Assembly (NCBI GenBank): GCA_019096065.1
Contig: JAGUCH010000002.1
Location: 17,372,501-17,436,500 of the forward strand
Direction: 5' to 3'
Source of the DNA: Paracyclopina nana
Lineage: Eukaryota > Arthropoda > Copepoda > Cyclopoida > Cyclopettidae
Length of the DNA: 64,000 bases
Below the pieces are notes generated by a model that had not been told where the DNA came from, ran no database searches, and saw nothing but the letters and a program-made list of their open reading frames with translations. Positions 24,064 to 36,062 of this stretch are shown in pieces; the first letter of the stretch is position 1; every line of letters begins with the position of its first letter. The position numbers and the translations under genes were made by a program.

Positions 24064-25333
24064 CTAATGTAGAATGTTTTCTTTTCCTATTTTTCCAGCA
24101 TGGACGAGGGCGTCTTTGTAGAATGCTATTGCAGCCTCGACCGTCTCAATGGACCTCCTCTGATCCACACTGTACTGCCTGTGAACCTTAAGGACGTCTT
24201 GAGCGTGTTTGAACTTCTCACTGAGGATCCCATTGGTGGTTTTCAAGTCATCCGTGTCCTTGATCCGCTTCTGCCTGGACCTCTGGGCAGCATCCTAACA
24301 AATTGAGCGAGGTGATAAGAAACATGAGGCATTCTTTTTTCACTCACTCTGTTCTTAATTTTTCTCCTAAGTTCCTTCATGTCCTTTGCCTGCTCCTCCG
24401 TGCTGCAATTTATTTCGCAGAGCCTGTTAAATTCGTCTATACTTTCCACCTGCAACATGATGATGGAACGGGTTAATTTAAAATGCACCATCAAGCCTGA
24501 GCAGCGCTCACTTTGACCCAGTCGGGAATGATTTCCCTGCTCTTTCGGCTGCGCCGGATCCTGCCCCTGGCCACGCCCCTGACCGAGCTGCCCGCTCCTG
24601 AGCTGGCATCGCCTCCACCGTATGAGCTGGATCTGGAGGAGTTGTCATCGGATGGCGCTGGGCTGTGCAAGTAGCTCGCTTGATGCTCTTCTTGAGGTGC
24701 TGGCGTCGGAACTAGGGGCTCCTCCACAGGCGTGAGAGTGGTTTCAGCGGGGATATGAAAAGCATGGCTTAATGGGGGAGGCTGGGCTCTTTCGAGTGGG
24801 TGGACAGCGGCATGATGGGGAACGAACGAATGGAGTCCTATGGGGTGAATAAAGGGGTACATTTGCGGCCTAGGGAACATGAAGCTGGCTGCACTAGATG
24901 GAGGTTGGAAATGACTCTGCAGCTGCCATGCTGGCGGCCAAGCCAGGGGTATCGATGCTGACCTCAAGTCCAGTTCCAGCTTCATTTTAGAGGGAATCTT
25001 GTGGTTGATGCGCAGCCTGTCTATGTCCTGCTCCAAGTTGATTCGAAACCGTATCTGGGCTGGTGGTCGGAAGGCGTTGGTGCTGTGCTCCGGATGTTGA
25101 ACTGGCTGATGCTTGTACCTTCTCGTGGGTGGTGGACTCAACGACCAGAGAGTGGGCTTTGCATCCGAATCATTTGAAGCGGAATCGTCCTGAGAGCAGC
25201 TCACCGAGGCCAACCCCTTGCGGTGCTTGTTGTACTTTTTGTGGACATAGGCATCGAGATCGGGGGTGGGCGGAGGCTTGTACACCTCGTCGGGGTTGAG
25301 CACAGAAATCTTTTTAGGAATTGCTCCCGCCAT
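24064..25333 (-). CDS. bZIP transcription factor with Pro-rich N-terminus
   Basis: Exons 25333-24512, 24449-24348 and 24294-24064 join in phase 0 to 384 codons (start MAGAIPKKISVLNPDEVYK, preceded by a TTTTTTCAG acceptor that marks a 5' UTR exon). The bZIP basic region is created across the last intron: KELRRKIKNR|DAAQRSRQKR contains the N-x7-R signature, then a short zipper-like helix follows (LKTTNGILSEKFKHAQDVL). The basic region resembles XBP1 (RRKLKNRVAAQ) and BATF (KNRIAAQKSRQ) but has Asp where these have Val or Ile. The leucine heptads are poor, so dimerisation may need a partner. The N-terminal 270 residues are Pro/Ser/His rich, ending in a basic GRIRRSRKSREIIPDWVK. It probably acts in the nucleus. 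I cannot assign it to a named family. Confidence 0.8.
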
Positions 25334-25344
25334 CTTGCGTTGAT

Positions 25345-26756
25345 CTGAAAAAAAGACGTGATGATAAATGATGGGAATACATTGTGTGCATGCAGACGGA
25401 TGTGCAATTTTCATGATGAATTGATGCGTCGAAGATGTACAGTGGTGAAGGAGTTTGTGGGCAACAAAAGCAAAAAAAGTGCGCAGGCTCTAGGCAAGTT
25501 TCAAAGTCAGCAAGCGCTGCCGCAATTTGGCCATGCGTTTGGCTTGAGAGAAAGCCAAGGGATAAATTGCTTCATTAGTGCGATGACCTATTAGCAGAAT
25601 TCAATTCAAGCGCGCACTGCGATTCGGCCAAGGCAAGGTAGATGACAAAGAACAATGGTTTGCATGCCATTTGTGAATTTGGAGCGCAGACGCGTCGAAT
25701 TATTTGCAAAACGACGGGTTTTGCACAAAGTAAATGCAAACGTGTGTGCTTGCGGGCAGCCAAGGCATGCCTAGCTCTCCTTTTTGCGCTGCGAATGCGA
25801 AAGAATATAAGTCCAATGCAGCAAGATTTCAAAGGTTCACCGAGCCGTAATTTCAGTGCAATTTGGCCGACATGGAAATCGAATGACGAACTCGGCCTAG
25901 TTCATCGGTCACACATATTGCCATGTTTTTCAGACGCGATGATGCACTTCTTTCTTAACAATTTATTCGGCTGTCTGTTGCCGATCTTGTCATGGCGATA
26001 TGTGGGAAAATGGGCAAAAGCCAGCGTTTTCGGCCCTTTCTTTCCCATCCTTGGATGTGATCCAGCCACGTTCGCACGACAAAGGCGTGTTTCTGCATGC
26101 TCTGCGAGTCCTGTTACTAGGCGGAATTTTGCATTCTGGCCAGACAATAAAGAGCTGGCGGAGTTCTGCGCACGCACCGCGCGTTGTCGCTGCCAATCTA
26201 ATGGGAGTCAAGGTGGCATTCAAAAGGAGGGCCAAGCAATGGCTGATTATCCGTCTGGCTCGCATGATCACGCCATGGTTTCGTAGAAGCACCGCACCCA
26301 CGCGCAATGGCCGATGATAAGCTTTATTGAAAAAGCTTTTCCCGACGTCAAGCCTCTCGTTGAATCAATCACGCTTTTTTTCCTCCTCCTCGACCCTCCT
26401 TTTTAAGGCTGGAGCCGCGCTCTCCCGTGGATGCACAAGTGCACTTTACGTTGGCGGAAAGTTTGAGAAAGCCAGCTGGCATATGGCATGCATTCGCCCA
26501 AGGTCATTTTTTCGCCTCTCGAGAAATTCCGGTCTTTGCTTTGCGGGGAATTCGCCGAGTATCGATTTCTTTGTTTTCGCACCCCGGATATTCTTTGCGC
26601 CCACTTTTTAAAGGCCATCGAGAAAGCAAGCACTTTTTGGCAATTAAGGCCCACATTCGCGGAAAAACTGAGCCGGCATGCAACGGCGTTTTCGGCGTTT
26701 CCATTTGCCGTTTAAAGAGACGGCGAGCGTTTTTAGAAGCTGTTTTTGCGGGTGCC
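25345..26756. other. Gene-free, moderately G+C-rich stretch upstream of the bZIP gene
   Basis: Several short frames on both strands overlap here, but none has splice structure, codon bias or a recognisable domain. The composition is more C/G rich than the flanking repeats and rich in words like GCGAATTCGC. It may hold promoter and 5' UTR DNA of the minus-strand bZIP gene. Confidence 0.4.
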
Positions 26757-27332
26757 GTCACTAAGGCCTAAAATGAGGTGGGTTTTAGGATCTAAAATCA
26801 AAGTGGGTTTTACGATCTAACAAATTGGATTTTAAAGCCTACAGATTTGGCATCAGGGTACTAAGATCTAAGTGGAAAAATCAAATAAAGTTCATCATGG
26901 GTTTTAATATCTAAAGGCCTAGGTTTTATGATCTAACAGCGTGGGTTTTAAGATCTATTGCATCAGAACAAAAAAAAAAGTATTCTCAAAACCATGTTGC
27001 CAACTAAAACCTGAGCAAGCATTACATGAAAATTAAATGCTAAATGCTGAAATGCTATTAGTGAAGTTTTGATAATTGACATTTAATGTTCCAACATTTT
27101 AGACTTTAAAACCTACGCCTTTAGGTCAAAACACCCAGGTACAACAAAATGATGCTTTTCCAATGTAGATCTTAAAACCCAGGTGACTAGATCTTAACAT
27201 CTAGTTGTTAGGCTTTAACATCCAAATCTTTAGCTCTTAAAACCTAGGAGAAAAAAGCTTAGGCTTTAAAACCTATCTTTATTATAGATCCCAAAACCCA
27301 CCCCTATTTTAGGCTTTAGTGACTTCTCCCGT
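26757..27332. mobile_element. Foldback element with GTCACTAA(G/A)GCCTAAAAT ends
   Basis: Left terminus GTCACTAAGGCCTAAAATGA and right terminus ATTTTAGGCTTTAGTGAC are inverse copies. The interior is made of short periodic words, GGGTTTTAAGATCTAA on the left half and their inverse (TTAGATCTTAAAACCC-like) on the right half. It is non-coding and lies 80 bp left of the giant 27.4-33.3 kb element. No matching direct repeat was found at the borders. Confidence 0.75.
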
Positions 27333-27412
27333 TTTTGCAGTACGTTTGGCGCGCGCATCTGCGCTCCGTTTTCGCGAAAATCATTGCGGCCACGATGCAA
27401 TCGATGAAAAGG

Positions 27413-30400
27413 GTCCTACTAAAAGGCACACAATACCCACAATTGGCACACAATGCCCACAATATCCACAAGGCACACAACCGGCACACAATTACTAAAA
27501 GGCACACATCGAGTTAAACAATAAAAATTAATAAATGAATCCTAAAAGAAAGTTTTTAGTTTAGAAATGTGCCAAATATAAAAGTACCTTTTTAAAAATA
27601 CAAGGAATCACAATTTGGCAAATATTATTTAACATAACATAATTTGATGCAGCTTTCAAAAATGTAAAACGAAAATTTTCTGACTCTCCTTTGCACACAA
27701 TGATGGCACACATTGGCGCACAATGGCACACAAAATTAACAACCCAAGCACATGATCCAATTAGTTTGCTTTTTTACTCCATGTGTGCCTTTTAGTAATT
27801 GTGTGCCATCTTGGCACACAATGGCACACAATGGCACACAAAGGCACACAATGGGCCACAGTGGCACACAATGGCACACAATGGCCCACAATGGCTCACA
27901 GTTGCACATAATGGCACACAATGGGGCACACAATGGTGGTACACAATGGCCGGTTGAAACGGCAGCAATGCACTACATAAGGCTTGCTGCAAATCAATTG
28001 TTGTTAACAACAAAAGCACACAAAAGCACATATTGGCACACAATGATGGCACACATTGGCACACAATGGCACACAATGGCACACAACGGCACCCAATGAT
28101 GGAAAACTAATAGCAAACTTTTGTTTTTAGCTTAGCTGTGTGCCAATTATGAAATTAGCTTTTAAAATTATTAAGAATAATAATTTGGCTTTTATTATTT
28201 AATTTAAAAAAAAGATACTTTGGGAGAGCTTCCAAAAATGTAAACCGAATAATTTTCTGACTTTGCTTAGCTGAGATAATGCCAAAATTCGGGCAATTAC
28301 TGCTAAATCCATTGTTATTAACAACCCAAGCACATGATCCAATTAGTTTGCTTTTTTACTCCACATGTGCCCTTTAGTAATTGTGTGCCATCATGGCACA
28401 CAATGGCACACAATGGCACACAATGGCACACAAAGGCACACAATGGCACACAATGGGCCACAATGACACACAATGGCCCACAATGGCTCACAGTTGCACA
28501 TAATGGCACACAATGGGGCACACAATGGTGGTACACAATGGCCGGTTGAAACGGCAGCAATGCACTACATAAGGCTTGCTGCAAATCAAAGTCAGAAAAT
28601 TATTGTGTTTAAATTTTCTTGCATTGCTTTGTTAAAATTTCGGCAAATGCAGCTAAATCAATTGTTTTAATAGTTGTTAACAACAAAAGCACATATTGGC
28701 ACACAATGATGGCACACATCGGCACACAATGGCACACAAAGTCACACAAAGTCACACAATGGTACACAATGGCACACAATGGCTGACTTTCCTTTGCACA
28801 CAATGATGGCACACATTGGCGCACAATGGCACACATTGGCGCACAATGGCAAACATTGGCGCACAATGGCACACAATGGCACACAATGGCACACAATGGC
28901 ACACAAAGGCACACAATGGCACACAATGGTCCACAATGGCACACAATGGCTCACAGTTGCACATAATGGCCCACAATGATGGCACACAATGGCCCACAAT
29001 GGCGCACAATGATGGTACACAATGGCCGGTTGAAACGGCAGCCTTTTGTACAATCCACTACATAAGGCTTGCTGCAAATCAAAGTCAGAAAATTATTGCG
29101 TTTACATTTTCTGGCATTGCTTTGTTTTGCTGAGGTAATGCCAAAATTTTGGCAATTACAGCTAAATCAATTGTTGTGAACAACAAAAGCACACAAAAGC
29201 ACATATTGGCACACAATGATAGCACACATCAGCACACAATGGCACACAATGGCGCACAATGGCACACAATGGCGCTGGGGTAACAAGAGGGAGTATCTAG
29301 CTATAATACATGTGAGAGTCAAGTATAGGCAAGTACGTTTCAATGTGATACAACACACAATGGCCGGTTGAAACGATAGCCAACAAAAGCACACAAAAGC
29401 ACATATTGGCACACAATGAGGGCACACATCGGCACACAATGGCACACAATGGCACACAATGGCACACAATGGCACACAACGGCACACAACGGCACACTAG
29501 GATGGAAAACTTATAGCACACTTTTGTGAACACTTTTGTGAACACTTTGGTGACCACTTTTGTGACCACTTTTGTGACCACTTTTGCAACCACTTTTGTG
29601 ACCACTTTTGTGATTACTTTTCTGACCACAAATGGCTCACAATGAAGGCTTACAATGGCTCATAATGATGGCACACAATGGCACACAATTGAAGGTGGTT
29701 GCCTGTTATTAGCTTAGCTGTGTGCCTAATATGAAATTAGCTTTTAAAGTTTTAAAGAATTAAAATTTGGCTTTTTTCATTTTACTAACAATAAAGATAA
29801 TTTAATCCAGTTTCCGAAAATGTAAACAAATTAATTTTCTGACTATGCTTTGCTGAGATAATGCCGAAATTCGGGCAATTACTGCTACAACCTTTGTGTG
29901 CTTGTTGTGTGCCAACATGAAAGTTGCTTTTAAGAATCCAAAGAATTAAAATTCGGCTTGAACTATTTAACATAAAATAAAGGTAATTTGATGCAGTTTC
30001 CGAAAATGTAAACAAATTAATTTTCTGACTTTGCTTTGCAACTTAATGCCAAAATTCGGGCAATTACTGCTAAATCAATTGTTGTTAACAACTAAAAAAC
30101 AATAGCACACAATGAAGGCACACAATGGCGCACAGCAGCACACAATGGCACACAATGGTACACAATAGCACACAAAGGCATACAACGGAAAGTGGTTGCC
30201 TGTTTTTAGCTTAGCTGTGTCCCAAAAATGAAATAAGTTTTTAAAATTATAAAGAATAATAATTTGGCTTTTTTCATTTAACAAAAATAAAGAAAATTTG
30301 GGTGAACTCCCTTAAAAGTAAACAGAATAATATTTTACTTTGCTTAGCTGAGATATTGCCAAAATTTGGGCAATTACCGCAAAATCCATTGTTATTAGCA

Positions 30401-33304
30401 ACCCAAGCACATGATCCAATTAGTTTGCTTTTTTACTCCATGTGTGCCTTTTAGTAATTGTGTGCCATCGTGGCACACAATGGCACACAATGGCACACAA
30501 TGGCACACAATGGCACACAAAGGCACACAACGGAAAGTTGTTGCCTGTTTTTAGCTTAGCTGTGTGTCAAATATGAAATTAGCTTTTAAAATTACAAAGA
30601 ATTATAATTTGGCTAATCTTATTGAACAGAAAGTAAAGATAATTTGGAGGATCCTCCAAAAATGTAAACTGAATAATTTTCTGACTTTGCTTCGCTGATA
30701 TAATCGCAAAATTTGGGCAATTACCGCAAAATCCATTGCTGTTATACACAAGGTTGCCGTTTCAACCGTTTAATCTGAACCAAAATTCGAAAAATGGTCC
30801 AATTTTTTATTTGCTTACAGTTTTGGAAACTATAAAGCATATACTACAATTTTTATCAGTGAGAAAACTCAGCCTTTCTGCATTTTGACTCCGTAAATCT
30901 CAGCAGCAGGCCTAATGTAATGCGTAACACTTAAAACTGCCGTTTTAACCGTTTAATCAATACCAAAATTCGAAAAATGGTCCGAGAGCATACACTACAT
31001 TTTTGTCTTTGAGAAAACTCAGCATCTCTGCATTCTGAGACCGTAAATCTCAGCAGCAGGCCTTATGTAGTGCGTTGTAAAAAAGAGTGCCGTTTCAACC
31101 GGCCATTGTGTACCATCATTGTGCGCCATTGTGGGCCATTGTTTGCCATCATTGTGTGCCATCATTGTGTGCCATAATGTGCCATCAATGTGTGCCATCA
31201 TTGTGTGCCATAATGTGTCATTGTGTGCCATTCTTGGCTTGTGTGCTACTTTAGAAACATTGGAATTATTGCCCGAATTTCTGCATTATGCAGAGTCAGT
31301 AAATTATTCTGTTTACATTTGAAAGCAATTTTCATGCTGAGTACACAACATTCACACAAATGTCTTGCAGTAATTGCCCAAAATTTGGAATTATCTCAGC
31401 AAAGAGGTCACAAAAGTGGTCACAAAAGTGGTCACAAAAGTGGTCACAAAAGTGGTCACAAAAGTGTGCTATTAGTTTTCCATCGTTGTGTGCCATTGTG
31501 TGATGATGTGTGCCATCATTGTGTGCCAATATGTGCAACTGTGAGCCATTGTGGGCCATTATGTGCCATTGTGTGCCATTGTGTGCCATTGTGTGCCATG
31601 ATGGCACACAATTACTAAAAGGCACACATGGAGTAAAAAAGCAAACTAATTGGATCATGTGCTTTGGTTGCTAATAACAATGGACTTAGCAGTAATTGCC
31701 CGAATTTGGGCATTATCTCAGCTAAGCAAAGTCAGATAATTACTCTGTTCAAATTTTTGGAAACTCTCCCAAAGTATTTTTTTTCAATTAAAAACTAAAA
31801 GCCAAATTATTATATTTTATAATTTTAAAAGCTAATTTCATATTTGGCACACAGCTAAGCTAAGCTAAAAACAAAAGTGTGCTATTAGTTTTCCATCATA
31901 ATGTGCCATTTTGTGCCGTTGTGTGCTATTGTGGGCCATGAATTTTGGCATTATATCAGCAAAGCAAAATCAGAAAAAAAAATTGTTTACATTTTTGGAA
32001 TCTGCATCAAATTATCTTTATTTTTTGTTAAATAGTGAAAGTCAAATTTTAATGCTTTATATTTTTAAAAGCAACTTTCATGTTGGCTCACAACAAGCAC
32101 AAAAGGTCGTAGCAGTAATTGCCCGAATTTTTGCATTATCTCAGCAAAGCAAAGTCAGAAAATTGATTTGTTTACATTTTCAAAATTAAATTTGCACAAA
32201 AAAAAGTCACAAAAGTGGTCACAAGAGCAGTCGCAAAAGTGTGCTATTAGTTTGCCATCATTGTGTGCCATTGTGAGCCATTGTGAGCCATTGTTTGCCT
32301 TTGTGTGCCATTGTGTGATATTGTGTGCCATTGTGTGCCGTTGTGTGGTATTGTGTGCCATTGTGGGCCGTTGTGTGCCATTGTGTGTCATTGTGTGCCA
32401 TTGTGTGTCATTGTGTGCCATTGTGTGCCATTGTGTGCCATTGTGTGCCATTGTGTGCCGTTGTGTGCCATTGTGTGCCATCATTGTGTGCCATTGTGTG
32501 CTTTAGTTGTTAACAACAATTGCTTTTGCTGTAATTGCCTGAATTTTTGCATTATCTCAGCAAAGCAGAGTCAGAAAAATAATTTGTTTACATTTTTTGA
32601 AACTGCATCAAATTATCTTTATTTTATGTTAAATAGTGAAAGCCAAATTTTAATGCTTTATATTTTTAAAAGCAACTTTCATGTTGGCTCACAACAAGCA
32701 CAAAAGGTCGCAGCAGTAATTGCCCGAATTTTAGCATTATCTCAGCAAAACAGAGTCAGAAAAATAATTTGTTTCCATTTTCGGAAACTGCATCAAATTA
32801 TCTTTATTTTATGTTTCAAAGTGAAAGCCAAATTTTAATTCTTTGTTGTGTGCCATTGTGGGCCGTTGTGTGCCATTGTGTGCCATTATGTGCCATTGTG
32901 TGCCGTTGTGTGCCATTGTGTGCTGATATGTGCCATCATTGTGTGCATATGTGTGCTTTTTTTGTTAATACCAATTGAAACAATTGATCTAGCAGTAATT
33001 GCCGAAATTTTGGTATTATCTCAGCAAGGCAATGTCAGTAAATTAAATATTTCAAATTATGTTTTGTTAAATAAAATAAGCAAAATTGCAATTCCTTATA
33101 TTTTTAAAAAGGTACTTTTATATTTGGCACACATCTAAGCTAAAAACATGCAACCACTTTCCAACTTACTTTTACGAATCAATTATTATTATTTTTTTTA
33201 ATTTGATGTCCGCCTTTTAGTAATTGTGTGCCGGTTGTGTGCCTTGTGGGTGGTGTGGGCATTGTGTGCCAATTGTGGGCATTGTGTGCCTTTTAGTAGG
33301 AGCG
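27413..33304. mobile_element. Giant 5.9-kb foldback element built of GGCACACAAT minisatellites
   Basis: The ends carry inverted repeats of about 90 bp (CCTACTAAAAGGCACACAAT at both ends, continuing to CACAACCGGCACACAATTAC). A 10-bp direct repeat GATGAAAAGG lies at 27403-27412 and 33305-33314. The left 3.1 kb has GGCACACAATGG arrays on the plus strand and the right 2.2 kb has the inverse CCATTGTGTGCC. The centre (30740-31100) holds two ~165-bp tandem copies. Arrays alternate with a repeated spacer (for example GCCGGTTGAAACGGCAGC, ATTACTGCTAAATCAATTG). A 10-bp duplication with long terminal repeats suggests a Mutator/Foldback type. No transposase is encoded, and all frames are repeat artefacts. 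Confidence 0.88.
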
Positions 33305-33314
33305 GATGAAAAGG

Positions 33315-33781
33315 CCTCGCGAAACGATGCACTTTGCTTGCTTTTCGGTGCTGCCAAAATGCAAAATTGGCGCGTGCATTTTTTGCTGGATTTGGCTGAA
33401 GTGAAAAAGATTATTGCAGAAACAGACTCTGATCTAGAAAGTGAGACTTTTGAGATGTTCTTGTCTAACTCAGACCTCAATAACTCATCCAAGGAAATCA
33501 GCACTGCTGAAAAGAATGTTCTCTACTACTTGAGTGGCTTTATTGTTCAAAGTGCCTTAAAGCTGAAGTTCAAGACTTGTCCAGATTGCCTATCACTTTT
33601 GGTGGAGAATGAATTGTCTAATGAAGACTACCAAGAGCTACAAAGAATCAAAGAAGGGGACTCTCTTATAAAATGCTCAACAGCTTTTTTTGAAAAAGTG
33701 ATTTTTCAGGCAGAGCTATTTTTTCGCTGTGCTATTAAAAATAGTGACATCCTACCAAAAAAATATTGGATTGGCTGCTAA
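33315..33781 (+). pseudogene. P-element/THAP9-type transposase C-terminal fragment
   Basis: The open frame after the right border of the giant element encodes about 155 residues. They include NVLYYLSGFIVQSALKLK, CPDCLSLL, and LIKCSTAFFEKVIFQAELFFR. This order (YL.GFIV, C..C..L, a Ser/Cys-lined LI..S..F segment and AE..FR) is typical of the C-terminal part of P-superfamily transposases. The catalytic domain and any start are absent, and the frame simply runs on from the repeat. It is a remnant, either the target into which the giant element inserted or a neighbour. Confidence 0.6.
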
Positions 33782-33970
33782 AGGGCTTTTGTGAGGGGAG
33801 AAAATCAGTCCTGCCTGATTGTGGTCACAATCTTGAAAAAAAAAAATTGTAAAAATGTTTTTCCATGTACAGATCAAGCAAAATCGAGACCTGGCCGAAA
33901 AAATGTGGTATCATGCTTCATTTGGTTAATTTTGTTTGAAATTTAGCGCCTAATGTCAACGACAGCAAGC

Positions 33971-34990
33971 CAGAGTTATCAACGGTGGTCGGAAACGAGC
34001 AAAGTGGTCGTTTTTGACTCACTTTGGTCGGAAAAAAAAAAGTTTTTGAAACTGACCAAAACTAGCTAAAAATAGGCACTTTTAGACAAAAAAGGACCAA
34101 AATTCCAATTTAAAATTGCACATTATGGCGTCTGTTACGTAGTACAGTCAGCGCACCCTAGCGTGAAAAGCCGTGTAGTATGTTCACTACAGAGGCAGCT
34201 AAATAGCAATTCGAAATTTGCCAAAAAATTGGCCTTCCCATATGATTTCTCAAAAATTCGATTAAAAATATTTGATCCCTTTTACATTTCATGCTACTTA
34301 GTTAAAAAAAATCAGGCCAATCAGCAGAAAAAAAGCGGGAAAATGCTAAAATTCTTCAATTGCAATGTAATTTGAAATTTTCCGCCTTTTTTTAGACCAA
34401 TCAGAGCAGAGTTAATTAATGTTGGCTTTTATGGCGTTACCAGATAAAAACTTTTTTCATCACATAATTAGTGATTTGGGCTGTTTTATGAAAATACTGG
34501 CAACTTTTAGCAGCTTTTGAGTGCGTAACCTTAAAATATTTTTTTCACACTTTTCCGTCAAAGCGTCATGCGTAAACAGCTGTACTACCTTACAGTGGCG
34601 CCATCTAGCATGATGAATCTCAAAATCAGCTCTTATTCCTTTGAGTAACAATCTTAAATATAGAAACTTAGCAAATAAGATTGGTCTCAATAGAAATATG
34701 AAATTAAAGATTGATTTAGATGAGAAACAGCTTCTCATGAGTAAGGCTACTTTTGTGCTCAGAGATGCAACATCAAAATAAAAATTCTGATTTCTTGTAA
34801 ACATTTTCCGAAGTGACATATTTTTTACAGCAGATAAAAAAAGGTCATGTATGCGTAAGTTTCGGCCGTTTTTGTGTAGGTGGTTGCAAAAGTGGTCGTT
34901 TTTGAAATAGTCTGAAAAATTGTGGTCGCAAAAGTGGTCGTTTTTAGCCAAAAAGGTGGTCGGAAGCCTCAAAATCCGTTGATAACTTTG
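33971..34990. mobile_element. hAT-type MITE (CAGAGTTATCAACGG), full copy
   Basis: The 15-bp terminal repeats CAGAGTTATCAACGG and CCGTTGATAACTTTG (one mismatch) bound 1020 bp. They are flanked by a perfect 8-bp duplication CAGCAAGC (33963-33970 and 34991-34998). The 8-bp duplication and the C-A-G-N-G start fit the hAT superfamily. Sub-terminal GTGGTCGTTTTT words recur. There is no transposase. Confidence 0.9.
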
Positions 34991-35167
34991 CAGCAAGCCC
35001 GCGCACATTTGCCCCTTATTCTAGCATGGAGCCCTTTAGGCCCACCATGCGAATGAGGGTGGCCTCGGGGTTCGTCACTTACCCCACGGACAGGATGATG
35101 ATGATGAGGGTGGCCACCTCGCCACTTTAACAGCGGGACTGTAGTCGTATGTCTTGCTAGCGCAAAC

Positions 35168-35656
35168 TAGTGATGGAACGAGTTTCAGCTTGGCTTGAAA
35201 GCTTGAAGCTAAAACCCAGCTTGAGCTACATAAGCAAAAAGCTTGGGATCGCTCGAACCAAATTTTGAAAAGCTTGAAAAAGCTTGAACCCAAAAATGCA
35301 AAGCTTGAAAAAGCTTGACACCAAAAAATTTCAAAACTTTATCCATTTTTTATCAAAACAAAAAAGGGCAAATTTTAAAATTAGCACATACTCGAGGGAA
35401 TGAAGTACTTAATCAAAGTTAAAGCTATTTCTGTCTTTATTTGCTCTTTTTTGGGTAATTTTGCCAAATCTGGCGACTAATCGCCATTTTTATGTCAAAA
35501 TACTACAAAAGTGAAAAGCTTGAAAAAGCTTGAAATGTGAAATTTCGATCTTGAAAAAGCTTGATAATAATTTTCAAAAGCTTGGGATCGCTCGAACACA
35601 TTTCTAAAAGCTTGAAGCTTGATCAAGCTGAAAATTTCCGGCTCGTTCCATCACTA
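35168..35656. mobile_element. hAT-type MITE (TAGTGATGGAACGAG), copy 1
   Basis: Terminal repeats TAGTGATGGAACGAG and CTCGTTCCATCACTA bound 489 bp flanked by a perfect 8-bp duplication GCGCAAAC (35160-35167 and 35657-35664). The interior is rich in AAGCTTGAAAAAGCTTGA. A sister copy lies at 38465-38944. Confidence 0.93.
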
Positions 35657-35664
35657 GCGCAAAC

Positions 35665-36054
35665 GCAAAAAAACGGAGGAACCGCCGTGACCGCGCGCGC
35701 GCCGTCGCCAATTCCATGCACGAGGCTGACGTAGCGAAAAAGAGGCCAGAATTTCAGGCCGGGGCCAGCGGCCCCAAAAGCCCTCGCCTATCAGGCGCCA
35801 CCAACGCCACCGAGGGGGCGGGAGAGGAAGGGCGGGAGAGGAAGGGCGGGGCGAGGGCTTCGCCGGTCCTTCCTCCCCGGGGTGTTTAAAGTGCATTCCC
35901 GGGCCAGCCTGACTTGGCTGATTGTTGCCATGTGCAAGCGCGCGTGCGCACTCGAGCGCCAGCGCCCCCCTTTGCCACGGCAGCTTGCAAAAAAGCTTGC
36001 AAAACCCAGCCGGCGGTGGATTGGGCGGGCGCTGGAGGTCGCCGCCGGTCGCGG
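35665..36054. other. G+C-rich non-repetitive island
   Basis: About 390 bp of clearly G+C-rich sequence (GGGCGGGAGAGGAAGGGCGG and similar) sits between two hAT MITEs. No gene can be supported. It may be a promoter island or an older unique sequence; the flanking single-copy piece resumes at 36717. Confidence 0.4.
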
Positions 36055-36062
36055 CCATGCGG

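Noticed and set aside
25642-26771. Overlapping frames of 75-214 codons upstream of the bZIP gene
   Set aside because: Several frames are open at once in G+C-richer DNA; none has a recognisable domain or splice structure.
26757-27332. CACTA (CMC/EnSpm) element, because the end contains CACTA
   Set aside because: Flanking 2-3-bp sequences do not match (CGT against ACT) and the interior is only a short-motif foldback.
27736-32978. Cys/His-rich open frames (CHCVPLCAIVCHC type) suggesting a metallothionein-like protein
   Set aside because: They are translations of the GGCACACAATGG minisatellite and its inverse; they appear wherever the array does and have no start or splice context.
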